Shown here: positions 1 to 7,248 of the stretch, in pieces
Layout of the letters: each line of letters opens with the position of its first letter
Position numbering within the stretch: the first letter of the stretch is position 1
NCBI GenBank assembly: GCA_002694025.1
Contig: NZKX01000146.1
Span: 1-25,804 of the forward strand
Length of the DNA stretch: 25,804 bases
Direction of reading: 5' to 3'
Source: Fidelibacterota bacterium
GTDB taxonomy: Bacteria; Marinisomatota; Marinisomatia; Marinisomatales; UBA1611
Translations under genes and position numbers: made by a program
Notes under the pieces: generated by a model
Database searches by the model: none
The model's input: the letters and a program-made list of their open reading frames with translations, nothing else
Told to the model about the DNA's origin: nothing

Positions 1-355
1 AAAAATAAAATCCATTTTCTGATATTTCGTTTGGATTAAAATTTGCATCTTTTTCTAACCAACTCCAAAAGTTATCAAGATCTTTTTTTTCGTGAACCTT
101 AATATTATCTAACATTTGCTCAAAAAGATTATCATCAATCCAGATATTCTTACGTGTCATGTATATTGTTCTTGGGCACATTACACACTTCATATTACAA
201 TAATTTGTCGTTTCAATATTAAAAATTGTGGGATTTTTATCTCTTAATATTTCCATTTCTTTTTCAATTATATTTGCCTCTGAGAGACTTAATGAACCAT
301 TTGTAATTCTTTTTTTAATTGGGTGTGATTTTTTAAAAAAATTTATATCATACAT
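1..355 (-). CDS. Radical SAM domain protein (5'-end only, runs off left edge)
   Basis: Only the first 118 codons are inside the window; the gene continues past base 1. The ATG at 355-353 lies 2 bp after the stop of the upstream MarR-NeuB gene, so the two are probably cotranscribed. The visible protein has an N-terminal stretch of about 45 residues and then the radical SAM cluster motif C-NMK-C-VM-C (Cys 53, 57, 60), preceded by the beta strand FNIETTNY. CX3CX2C binds the 4Fe-4S cluster that cleaves S-adenosylmethionine. The substrate cannot be read from this fragment. Its position after a nonulosonate synthase suggests sugar tailoring or a lipid-linked glycan step, which is inference. No SPASM domain can be assessed because the C-terminus is missing. 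Confidence 0.85.
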   Translation of the reverse strand, partial: MYDINFFKKSHPIKKRITNGSLSLSEANIIEKEMEILRDKNPTIFNIETTNYCNMKCVMCPRTIYMTRKNIWIDDNLFEQMLDNIKVHEKKDLDNFWSWLEKDANFNPNEISENGFYF

Positions 356-357
356 TT

Positions 358-1485
358 TTAGTGTCCCTCCCAATATCTCATTTTCTTACTTACTTTTTTT
401 TCTTCCTTAAGAAATTTTTTTTTCCCATCTCCAAGCATTATAGGAATTTTTTTTAAAAGTGTTGACAGACTATCCATACCTGATTCTTCCAAGGATGCTG
501 CTTGATCTGTACCCCAGCTAGCTCTATCCAAAGTAATGTGTCTTTCAATATAATCTGCGCCCAAGAGAAATGCTGCAATTGATGGACTAACAGAGCTCTC
601 GTGTCCACTATAACCAATTTCACATTTAAACTTATTTTTTAATGTTTTGAGCAAATTTAAATTTAATAAACTTTCATCACATGGATACAAAGAAATACTG
701 TGCATTAATACGAAATTACAATTAAATTTTTTAAATATTGATACAGCTTTTTCTATATCACTCATTGTACACATGCCAGTCGAAATAAATGTTTTCTTTT
801 TTTCTTTTGCGACTTCTTTCAAAAATTCTGTGTTTGTTATCATAGCTGAAGCAACTTTATTATATTTAAAATTTAATTTTTTCATTAAATTTAAACTATT
901 AATATCCCAGCATGAGACAAAAAGATCTATACCAATTTTTTTTGCAAATACATTTAACTCTACATAATTTTTTACGCTTAACTCGATCTTTTTTTTATAA
1001 TCTAAATAACTTATATATCCCCAAGGTGTTTCACGCATTATCTTTTTCTGATTTTCTGGAATACAAACATTCAGATCTCTTTTTTGAAATTTTACTGCAT
1101 CAAAATCATGTTTCTTAGCTAGTTTAATTAGTTTTTTTGCATCTAATACAGATCCATTGTGGTTTATGCCAATTTCTGCAACTAAAAAAGGTTTTTTTCT
1201 AATTAGTTTTTCATCTTCATTTTGCTGATTTAAAGCTAAATAAGAATAATCAATTGCTGATTCTTCCAATTTTCTTCCCTTTGAAGTTATCACGTACTTA
1301 TTTGTGTTATTTTTTTTGATATTTTTCGTGTAGTTATTTTTAATTAATTTTTTCTTTTCTAAATTTCTTAATATGTAATTAAGTTTACCTAAACTATATC
1401 CAAGATCTTTAGATAATTGTCTTTGCGAAATCTTAGGATTGTGTTTAAGTTTGGTTAAAATGCTTTGATAATTTTCAGTATTCAT
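358..1485 (-). CDS. MarR/EPS-type winged-helix domain fused to NeuB-family nonulosonate synthase
   Basis: This is a 375-residue protein read from the ATG at 1485-1483. A longer reading from a TTG at 1515 would run through the operator palindromes, and the stand-alone regulator at 17175 aligns with the ATG start. Residues 1-80 form a winged helix-turn-helix like EPS-associated MarR regulators (ISQRQLSKDLGYSLGKLNY, wing near KYVITSKG). After a linker of about 17 residues, residues 98-375 are a NeuB-type PEP-condensing synthase: VAEIGINHNG, VKFQKR, ETPWGY, STGM, HSISLYP, GYSGHE, ERHITLD and DQAASLE are all present. The C-terminal SAF (antifreeze-like) domain of classical NeuB/LegI is absent, as in a shorter NeuB subfamily. 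The expected reaction is PEP plus a hexosamine-type sugar giving a nonulosonate. The fusion suggests an enzyme that also controls its own promoter (inference). Confidence 0.85.
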   Translation of the reverse strand: MNTENYQSILTKLKHNPKISQRQLSKDLGYSLGKLNYILRNLEKKKLIKNNYTKNIKKNNTNKYVITSKGRKLEESAIDYSYLALNQQNEDEKLIRKKPFLVAEIGINHNGSVLDAKKLIKLAKKHDFDAVKFQKRDLNVCIPENQKKIMRETPWGYISYLDYKKKIELSVKNYVELNVFAKKIGIDLFVSCWDINSLNLMKKLNFKYNKVASAMITNTEFLKEVAKEKKKTFISTGMCTMSDIEKAVSIFKKFNCNFVLMHSISLYPCDESLLNLNLLKTLKNKFKCEIGYSGHESSVSPSIAAFLLGADYIERHITLDRASWGTDQAASLEESGMDSLSTLLKKIPIMLGDGKKKFLKEEKKVSKKMRYWEGH

Positions 1486-1486
1486 A

Positions 1487-1502
1487 TGTTCAAATTTGAA
1501 CA
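1487..1502. promoter_or_regulatory. Operator palindrome A of the MarR-NeuB fusion gene
   Basis: TGTTCAAATTTGAACA is a perfect 16-bp palindrome (TGTTCAA, AT, TTGAACA). It ends one base before the start codon at 1485 and covers the predicted transcription start. An identical copy lies 22 bp away, about two helical turns. Binding by the MarR-type proteins is inferred from recurrence of the motif at 14510 and 17152. Confidence 0.75.
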
Positions 1503-1529
1503 ATATAGTGTTCAAATTTGAACAGTCAA
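1502..1529 (-). promoter_or_regulatory. Promoter of MarR-NeuB fusion gene
   Basis: On the minus strand, TTGACT (1529-1524) and TATATT (1507-1502) are separated by 16 bp, a good sigma-70-like arrangement. The start of transcription would fall near 1495, leaving about 10 nt before the ATG and no Shine-Dalgarno. Operator B fills the spacer and operator A covers the start site. Confidence 0.6.
1509..1524. promoter_or_regulatory. Operator palindrome B of the MarR-NeuB fusion gene
   Basis: This is a second perfect TGTTCAAATTTGAACA. It sits almost exactly between the -35 and -10 hexamers of the minus-strand promoter, so a bound dimer would block RNA polymerase. Its centre is 22 bp from that of palindrome A. 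Confidence 0.75.
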
Positions 1530-1533
1530 AGAG

Positions 1534-1555
1534 AAAAAATGATCAAAAACTTGAT
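1534..1555 (-). terminator. Weak candidate terminator after the large GT-like gene
   Basis: On the minus strand ATCAA, loop GTTT and TTGAT (1555-1542) form a short stem, followed after 2 nt by six T (1539-1534). It lies 26 bp past the stop of the 1581-3281 gene and just before the -35 of the next promoter. The stem is AU-rich and weak, so this is tentative. Confidence 0.35.
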
Positions 1556-1580
1556 TTTCTTGGGATTTTATCAATATATC

Positions 1581-3281
1581 TTAAATTTTTACTAGATTAT
1601 TTTCTATTATTAAGTGTCTATTATTACTGAGGAGCTGATTTTTAAGAGATGATTTGAACAAATCTTTTTTTTCGTCATAATTAACTATTTTTTTGGTTGC
1701 TTTGAAAAAAAAGTCATCTAAATCAAGCTTACTCCTAGATATATTATAATCAAATAACAGCATGTGTTCTATTTTCGTTAATTCTTCTGAAAAACAAAAA
1801 GCAGCCCGTGCATTGTTTATTTGATTTTCATCTAAACCTTCATCTATAATTTTATCTATATTCTCTATAATATTGTAATATTCATTTTCATTTTTTGGTT
1901 CTAAAGTAAAACCTAAACCTTGATAAAAAGCATCTCCACAAATGACACTCGGTATCCCAAAACAAGGAAACTCGATCCCAGCAGATCCTTGAGAGGTTAA
2001 TAAACAATTTGAGATTTCTTTTAGAATTTTTGCTTGGAAATTTTTAGGAAAAAATTTTATATTTTTATTTTCACCTATTATATTTTGAAATTCTTTATGA
2101 GTTGTAGTTTTTCCTCTATTAATTCCATAGTCACTAGGATGATCTTTAACAATCCAGTTAATATTGTTTTTGTTATTTTTAATAAATAGTAAAGTTTTCC
2201 TTAGCCAAGTTAAGTTGTCTTTAAATATTCGCCATTCGTTATAATAATTTCCATCAAATAGATTATGGGAATAGATCACACATATTTTTTTAGATTTATT
2301 CCATTTAAAATATTCTAACAATTTACTAGAATTAAATTCATCATCTTTATGATTAAAATTATGACTTGTAGCTTGATCATGCTTTTTTTTTCTTCCTTCA
2401 TAAAGTTCTGTAATATATTCAAAACCTTTATTTGATATAAATTCTTCAGAGCCTTTTATGGTTTGATCAAACTGATTTTTTAATATCTTTATATTTGATT
2501 GAAACTTTTCATTAGATAGTGTGTAAAGTCTGATCCCAATTTTTTCAGGCCCGCCAATTCTTGAAATTACTTTTACATTATTTTCTAAAGCGTTTTGAAA
2601 TACAATATTAGAAGGCAAGAATTGTGTTTCTGACATTATCATAAATTCAAATTTGTTTGATGAAAATAAATTATTATAAAACTTATTATAAAATAAAGCT
2701 TCAGCTAAAAAAAAATATATTCTAAAATTAATTTTTTTTATTGTTCCACTTGAAGTATTTCTTAATATATGATCATAAATACATCTACCATAATTAATAT
2801 TATTTTTATTCATTGAGATAAACTCTTGAATGTTTTTTGTCTTAATAATTAAATTATAAGCTTCTAATAAATATCTAAATCTATCAATAAAGGTAATTTG
2901 AGGTTGAAATAAAAAATTATTTACGTCAAAACTCTTAATAATTTTTTTTCCAATATAATCATTGTAATTAAGTAATGCAGAAGTCTCTAAATTATAGAGT
3001 TGAGAAATTTGTTTGGCAATTATACTCTCTGTTATTGTATAACCTGGATGATGAACAAAATTAGTGATTAGTATTCTACTTTTACTTAATGATTTATTTT
3101 CATTTTTCCAAAAATTTGAGTTCTTTTTTAAGTAGTTTGCAAAAATATTTGAATTAACGTTAAAGCTATTTTCTTTACTTATTTTTGAAATGAAATTTAT
3201 TAAATGATATTTTATTGAGTAAACTATTGCAGAAATAAAAATTATAAATTGTAAATTGAATATTTTTGTAATTTTAAGCAT
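1581..3281 (-). CDS. Large GT-B-like capsule/glycan transferase (putative)
   Basis: A 566-residue protein. The ATG at 3281-3279 is preferred over the TTG one codon upstream. Residues about 10-31 are hydrophobic (FIIFISAIVYSI core) and may be a membrane anchor. The C-terminal half resembles capsule polysaccharide or CMP-sugar transferases with a GT-B fold: VKDHPSDYG near residue 380, then LLTSQGSAGIEFPCFGIPSVICG near 430-450, the usual nucleotide-sugar-binding surroundings. It is the last gene of the leftward arm, 6 bp after the first WbuX gene, so it may transfer the amidinated nonulosonate. The exact donor and acceptor cannot be told from the sequence, and the N-terminal half has no motif I recognise. 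Confidence 0.55.
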   Translation of the reverse strand: MLKITKIFNLQFIIFISAIVYSIKYHLINFISKISKENSFNVNSNIFANYLKKNSNFWKNENKSLSKSRILITNFVHHPGYTITESIIAKQISQLYNLETSALLNYNDYIGKKIIKSFDVNNFLFQPQITFIDRFRYLLEAYNLIIKTKNIQEFISMNKNNINYGRCIYDHILRNTSSGTIKKINFRIYFFLAEALFYNKFYNNLFSSNKFEFMIMSETQFLPSNIVFQNALENNVKVISRIGGPEKIGIRLYTLSNEKFQSNIKILKNQFDQTIKGSEEFISNKGFEYITELYEGRKKKHDQATSHNFNHKDDEFNSSKLLEYFKWNKSKKICVIYSHNLFDGNYYNEWRIFKDNLTWLRKTLLFIKNNKNNINWIVKDHPSDYGINRGKTTTHKEFQNIIGENKNIKFFPKNFQAKILKEISNCLLTSQGSAGIEFPCFGIPSVICGDAFYQGLGFTLEPKNENEYYNIIENIDKIIDEGLDENQINNARAAFCFSEELTKIEHMLLFDYNISRSKLDLDDFFFKATKKIVNYDEKKDLFKSSLKNQLLSNNRHLIIENNLVKI

Positions 3282-3290
3282 CAAAAATTG

Positions 3291-4505
3291 CTATTCTACC
3301 TTGACTTTAAGTCTCCAATTTTTGCAATGTGTTGGATCATTTCCAACTTTATCCCAAAGATGAGAAGGCCTAAATTCATCAAGTTTTTCGTAAAATTCAT
3401 TTTCTGAAATTTTGATGTAATCCAAAAATTCTTTAAAATATCTTTCTGGAAATTCATGATCATATTTATGAACTAACTTCACAGCTTCATCTCTATTAAT
3501 GTATCCTTCTCTAATCTCAATTGAAGCCTCCTCTGTACATCTTCCGTAACCAAATTTTGTATAAGCGGTATAATAATGAAAAGGGTCAATTTTATCATCA
3601 ATAGAATTATATTTAGAATACGTTTGTTCTGTTCTCCTATCATTGGGTTTAAAGTCAGTCAATTTTGCAGCTAAATAGAAATTTTCTTGTGGTTGTAGGT
3701 TTTCAAAATAACCGAGATAAATTATTCTTATTTGTTCTCTTAAAGCTTCATCTTCATCCATTGGTAAATAATATTCTATGTCAAATTTTGTGATATCATG
3801 TTTTTTTTCTAATTCATCTAGCTCAAGTCCAGCTACTAAGATCTTCTGGTTTTTCTTTTTTGACCAATATCTAGGTAACATTTCAAATTGATCTATTTCA
3901 TCTTCCATACCACCTCTTTCTGATTGTGGTTCACCTTGAAATATAAGCGGTATTTTAAATTTTTTTGCCATGTGCACTACCATGTTTCTTTGTCCTAATA
4001 TAAAAGGTTGAAATGGGTGGAGCAAATTATTAAAAGCAAGGTTAGTCAATTTAGAGTGCACTCTTCCGCTTGGAGTAAACAAATAATTAGGAACATCTGC
4101 TTTCAAAGGCCAATTGTGAAAATTTTTCATTCCTACTTCAGTATAAATATGCGGAGAAAAAGTAAATGTTAAAGGGTTCATATTGTATTTTTCTTTTAAT
4201 ATTTGAGCTTGAAAAACTGAGTCCTTCCCCCCCGATCCAGGAACAATACAATCATAAGAACCATTTCTAGATCGGTATTTATTTAAAAAATTTTTAAATT
4301 TTATTTCTCTTTCTTTCCAATCTATTTTTTTATATTTTTTTTCAACCTCTACACAAGCATTACAAATACTATTTTTAAAAGGAATATTTACTTTATTCGA
4401 ATGGTCCTTGTTATCATCTGTGACTATAGATGGTAATACTTTCTGATTAGACATCACACATTTTTTACAAAATTCAACTTTGATATTCTGATTGCTATTT
4501 TTCAT
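3291..4505 (-). CDS. N-acetyl sugar amidotransferase, WbuX/WbpG/PseA type (cassette 1)
   Basis: A 404-residue protein of the N-acetyl sugar amidotransferase family, which replaces the acetamido oxygen of a sugar with nitrogen to give an acetamidino group in an ATP-dependent reaction. The N-terminus carries paired cysteines CKKC and CNAC, a probable zinc site. These are separated by a longer insert than in the second copy at 7245. A PP-loop follows, PGSGGKDS near residue 90, where ATP adenylates the substrate. The C-terminal region holds the family-typical GYGRCTEEASIEIREG and NRDEAVKLV. It lies 4 bp after the HisH-like gene that should supply ammonia. The choice of sugar and position is unknown; the nonulosonate context suggests a legionaminic or related precursor. 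Confidence 0.85.
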   Translation of the reverse strand: MKNSNQNIKVEFCKKCVMSNQKVLPSIVTDDNKDHSNKVNIPFKNSICNACVEVEKKYKKIDWKEREIKFKNFLNKYRSRNGSYDCIVPGSGGKDSVFQAQILKEKYNMNPLTFTFSPHIYTEVGMKNFHNWPLKADVPNYLFTPSGRVHSKLTNLAFNNLLHPFQPFILGQRNMVVHMAKKFKIPLIFQGEPQSERGGMEDEIDQFEMLPRYWSKKKNQKILVAGLELDELEKKHDITKFDIEYYLPMDEDEALREQIRIIYLGYFENLQPQENFYLAAKLTDFKPNDRRTEQTYSKYNSIDDKIDPFHYYTAYTKFGYGRCTEEASIEIREGYINRDEAVKLVHKYDHEFPERYFKEFLDYIKISENEFYEKLDEFRPSHLWDKVGNDPTHCKNWRLKVKVE

Positions 4506-4509
4506 TTAA

Positions 4510-5085
4510 TTAGAAATAAATAGTTTTTTTTAAAAGTTCAATACCATATTTTCCACTTTTTTCTGGATGAAATTGAAAACCATAAAAATTATCTTTTTTA
4601 ATAAAAGCAGATAAATTATTTAATTTTCCATATATTGAGTTGTTTTCTTTTAAGTTAACAGAATAATTATTATTAAAAAAATAACTTCTACTCTCAAAAA
4701 TATTTTCTTTAAATTTTACATCATACCATCCTAATAATGGAAGCTTTAAACTGTTATCTTTTATTTTAGAAACTATACCATCAATAATTCCCAATCCTGA
4801 AGTACCGACCGACTCTTCACTTTCACGCATCATGACTTGTAAACCTAGGCAAATACCAATAATTTTTTTCTTTCTTGAAAAAAAATGATTTATTATTTTA
4901 TCAAAACCTCTCAATCGAATTTCTTGCATACCTTTGTAGAATGATCCATTCCCTGGTAATATAATCAGATCTGAACTTGTGAACTCATTTGAACTTGATA
5001 TTACAGTTGTATCACATATCTTTTCACATGCACTTTTTATGCTTTTTATATTATTTATTCCCAAGTTTAAAATTGTTGACTTCAT
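4510..5085 (-). CDS. HisH-like glutamine amidotransferase (cassette 1)
   Basis: A 191-residue class I glutaminase that would release ammonia for the neighbouring HisF-like and WbuX-like partners. The nucleophile elbow GICLGLQ and the catalytic HPE in FQFHPEKSG are present, so the Cys-His-Glu triad is intact. Several HisH-typical stretches are altered: the N-terminal GxGN is NLGINN, LPGVG is LPGNG, LPHMGW is LPLLGW, and YFVHSY is YFFNNNYSV. This divergence, and its place between a HisF-like and an amidotransferase gene, argue against a role in histidine synthesis. Its ATG overlaps the stop of the upstream HisF-like gene by 4 bp (ATGA). Confidence 0.85.
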   Translation of the reverse strand: MKSTILNLGINNIKSIKSACEKICDTTVISSSNEFTSSDLIILPGNGSFYKGMQEIRLRGFDKIINHFFSRKKKIIGICLGLQVMMRESEESVGTSGLGIIDGIVSKIKDNSLKLPLLGWYDVKFKENIFESRSYFFNNNYSVNLKENNSIYGKLNNLSAFIKKDNFYGFQFHPEKSGKYGIELLKKTIYF

Positions 5086-5837
5086 TCTACAATTTCAATC
5101 TTATTTTTTTTTAATCCTTGTTTTATATCTACAACTTTTAATTTATTGAAATGAAAAATTGTTGATGCACATAAACCACTTATTAATTTTATCTTTGCAG
5201 CTTCGAGGAAATGACTAATATTTCCAGCACCTCCAGATATAACAATTGGGCATTTTATATCTTCACTCATTTGTTCAAATAAGGAAAAATCATACCCACA
5301 CTCCATACCATCGTTATCAACAGAATTTATTATAATTTCACCAACATTATTTTTTGTCAAATGTTTAATCCATTCAACAACTTTTATATTTGAATTTTCT
5401 CTTCCATGGTCCATCATACAAAAATATTCATTATTTATTTTTTTTGCCTCTATTGAGACACTAATAAATTGACTCCCAAATATATTTGCAACTTCTTTTA
5501 AAAACTCACTGTTTCTTAAAGCGGCAGAGTTAATTATTACTCTATCAGCACCACAATTTAAAAGTTTTACGATATGCTCAATTGATTGAATTCCTCCACC
5601 AACACAGATTGGTATAAAAATATCTTCTGTTATTTTATCTATGATTTCATAAAGGTTATCTCTGGAATATAATGATGATACAATATCTATAATATTAATT
5701 TGATCAGCACCTTCTTCATAATATCGATTAGCATACTCAACTGGATTACCAATTTTTCTCAAACCTTCATACTGGAGTCCTTTAATTAAATTTGAATTTT
5801 TGACCTCTAATTTTGGTATTATTCTTAATTTGTCCAT
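5082..5837 (-). CDS. HisF-like ammonia-channel subunit (cassette 1)
   Basis: A 251-residue (beta/alpha)8 barrel of the HisF family, with IPICVGGGI, GADRVIINS, NSVDNDGM and VISGGAGN phosphate-binding motifs. By alignment with Thermotoga HisF from memory, both catalytic aspartates are conservatively changed to glutamate: Asp11 in LEVKN and Asp130 in SIEAK. The ammonia-gate residues Glu46 and Lys99 read Gln and Arg. This suggests it no longer makes imidazole glycerol phosphate and instead passes ammonia from the HisH partner to the WbuX amidotransferase, as proposed for WbpG-HisH-HisF sets in Pseudomonas LPS loci. It is 6 bp downstream of the second HisF-like gene. Confidence 0.85.
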   Translation of the reverse strand: MDKLRIIPKLEVKNSNLIKGLQYEGLRKIGNPVEYANRYYEEGADQINIIDIVSSLYSRDNLYEIIDKITEDIFIPICVGGGIQSIEHIVKLLNCGADRVIINSAALRNSEFLKEVANIFGSQFISVSIEAKKINNEYFCMMDHGRENSNIKVVEWIKHLTKNNVGEIIINSVDNDGMECGYDFSLFEQMSEDIKCPIVISGGAGNISHFLEAAKIKLISGLCASTIFHFNKLKVVDIKQGLKKNKIEIVE

Positions 5838-5843
5838 TAAATT

Positions 5844-6641
5844 TTAATTATCAAAATTAACTAAATTAATATTATTCTCTAAAGACATTTTTCTCGAAAT
5901 CTCCAAACCAGTGCCAAGAAAATTAAAAAGATTAGCTGTTACCACACCGGATATTTCTTTATAAGTCAAAGCTTCTACAATATGTTCAGCTTTACCAGCC
6001 CCACCCATTAATAATATAGATTTAAAGTTTGCATTTTTTGGTAATTTACTAATAATTTTTAAGTCAAGACTATTTCCAGTCCCATCGTCTTCAATAGAAT
6101 TCAAAATTATTTCACCACAAGGTATTTTATTAAAGTAATTTTCAAAAAAACTATTTAAGTTCATTTTAAATTCACTACCACAATTTACATAAATGTCGTT
6201 TTTATCTTCAACCTCAGATCTAACATAGTCAATCATAATACTTATTGCTTGCTCTCCATATATCTTTGTAATATTTTCCATTAACTCATCGTCATAAACT
6301 GAGGTGTTTAAAAGTATTTTATCAGCACCATTTAAGAAGTACTGATTAGCATCGTCGATTTCTCTAATACCACCACCCAAGGTAATCGGTACAAAAATTT
6401 TTTTTCTTAACAAAGATATATCGTCAAAAAATTTGATCTTATCATTTTTTGTTGGATTTCTTTTAACAAGCAAACATATTAATTCATCAATATAATTACA
6501 CGTTTCCCCAAAACCAAAATTATTTACCAACCAGCTTACATCGCCAACTCTTTGAAGTTTAAAATTTCTACTCAAATAAAAAAAACCATCTTGATATAAT
6601 AATGAAAATATGATTCTTTTTTTAATCAATTTATAACTCAA
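5844..6641 (-). CDS. HisF-like ammonia-channel subunit (cassette 2)
   Basis: A HisF-family barrel of up to 265 residues with PITLGGGI, GADKILLNTS, NSIEDDGTG and LLMGGAGK motifs. The position of catalytic Asp11 lies in FSLLYQDG and is a leucine, while the Asp130 equivalent (MIDYV) and the gate residues Glu46, Lys99 and Glu167 seem kept. It is clearly divergent from the neighbouring HisF-like protein at 5082, so this is not a recent tandem copy. There is no ATG start. The reading from TTG at 6641 overlaps the HisH-like gene by 11 bp; TTG at 6629 (LIKKRIIF...) is an alternative that starts just after the HisH-like stop. Role as for cassette 1, with its own WbuX and HisH partners upstream. Confidence 0.82.
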   Translation of the reverse strand: MSYKLIKKRIIFSLLYQDGFFYLSRNFKLQRVGDVSWLVNNFGFGETCNYIDELICLLVKRNPTKNDKIKFFDDISLLRKKIFVPITLGGGIREIDDANQYFLNGADKILLNTSVYDDELMENITKIYGEQAISIMIDYVRSEVEDKNDIYVNCGSEFKMNLNSFFENYFNKIPCGEIILNSIEDDGTGNSLDLKIISKLPKNANFKSILLMGGAGKAEHIVEALTYKEISGVVTANLFNFLGTGLEISRKMSLENNINLVNFDN

Positions 6642-7248
6642 TAAAGTTTTTTAGTAATTTTAGTCCATTTTTATGACTTTTTTCTGGATGAAACTGAGAG
6701 CCATAAATATTTTCTTTTTCTATAAATGATACAAACTCTTCCCCATAACTAGTCTTTGATTTTATACTTATATCATCAGTATCAGCTATTCTATATGAGT
6801 GAACAAAATAAAATGGTGAATTGTTTTTTATATTCTTCCATATTTTTGTTTCATGAAAATTTACTTCATTAAAACCCATGTGAGGAATTGGAAGTTTTAA
6901 TTTTTTATCAAATTTTTTTACATTTCCTTTTACAAAACCTAAACCTTTAGCATTTTCATCTTCTTCACTTTTTTGAAAAAGAAGCTGCATACCAATACAT
7001 ATACCAAAAATATAGTTACCTCTTTTGACAAAGTCCTCAAGTTTTTCAGGCCATCCTCTTCTGTTTAAATTTTTCGATAATTTTCCAAAATGCCCAACAC
7101 CTGGAAGTACAAGATGGGAATAATTTTTTATATCATTAGGATTAGAAATTAATTTTACATCAAAATTTAAAAAATCTATCGCATTGCAAATAGATGCTAA
7201 ATTACCAGCTCCATACTCGATTATACCAACTTTATTTTTTAAATTCAT
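6631..7248 (-). CDS. HisH-like glutamine amidotransferase (cassette 2)
   Basis: A 205-residue class I glutaminase, closer to canonical HisH than the copy at 4510. EYGAGNLAS, LPGVGHFG, GICIGMQ (Cys nucleophile), IPHMGFNEV, FYFVHSYR and SQFHPEKS (His-Glu) are all present. It should hydrolyse glutamine and deliver ammonia through the HisF-like barrel encoded next to the WbuX-like amidotransferase. The ATG at 7248 overlaps the WbuX stop by 4 bp (ATGA), indicating translational coupling. Histidine biosynthesis is unlikely, since the other his genes are absent and the partner HisF has lost its first catalytic Asp. Confidence 0.88.
   Translation of the reverse strand: MNLKNKVGIIEYGAGNLASICNAIDFLNFDVKLISNPNDIKNYSHLVLPGVGHFGKLSKNLNRRGWPEKLEDFVKRGNYIFGICIGMQLLFQKSEEDENAKGLGFVKGNVKKFDKKLKLPIPHMGFNEVNFHETKIWKNIKNNSPFYFVHSYRIADTDDISIKSKTSYGEEFVSFIEKENIYGSQFHPEKSHKNGLKLLKNFIEL

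Noticed and set aside
228..410. Plus-strand open frame of 60 codons
   Set aside because: It lies over the radical SAM and MarR-NeuB genes on the other strand and is only hydrophobic low-complexity sequence; the opposite strand has clear domains.
1486..1515. Ten extra N-terminal codons of the MarR-NeuB gene from a TTG
   Set aside because: They translate the operator palindromes and lie at or downstream of the predicted transcription start; the ATG at 1485 aligns with the start of the stand-alone regulator.
5265..5285. TGTTCAAATAAGG, a half operator
   Set aside because: Only one arm is present and it lies inside the HisF-like coding sequence; similar half sites at 11147-11153 and 19021-19027 were rejected for the same reason.
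4510..7248. Histidine biosynthesis operon
   Set aside because: HisH and HisF homologues occur twice, next to WbuX-type amidotransferases and without other his genes, and the HisF catalytic residues are changed.
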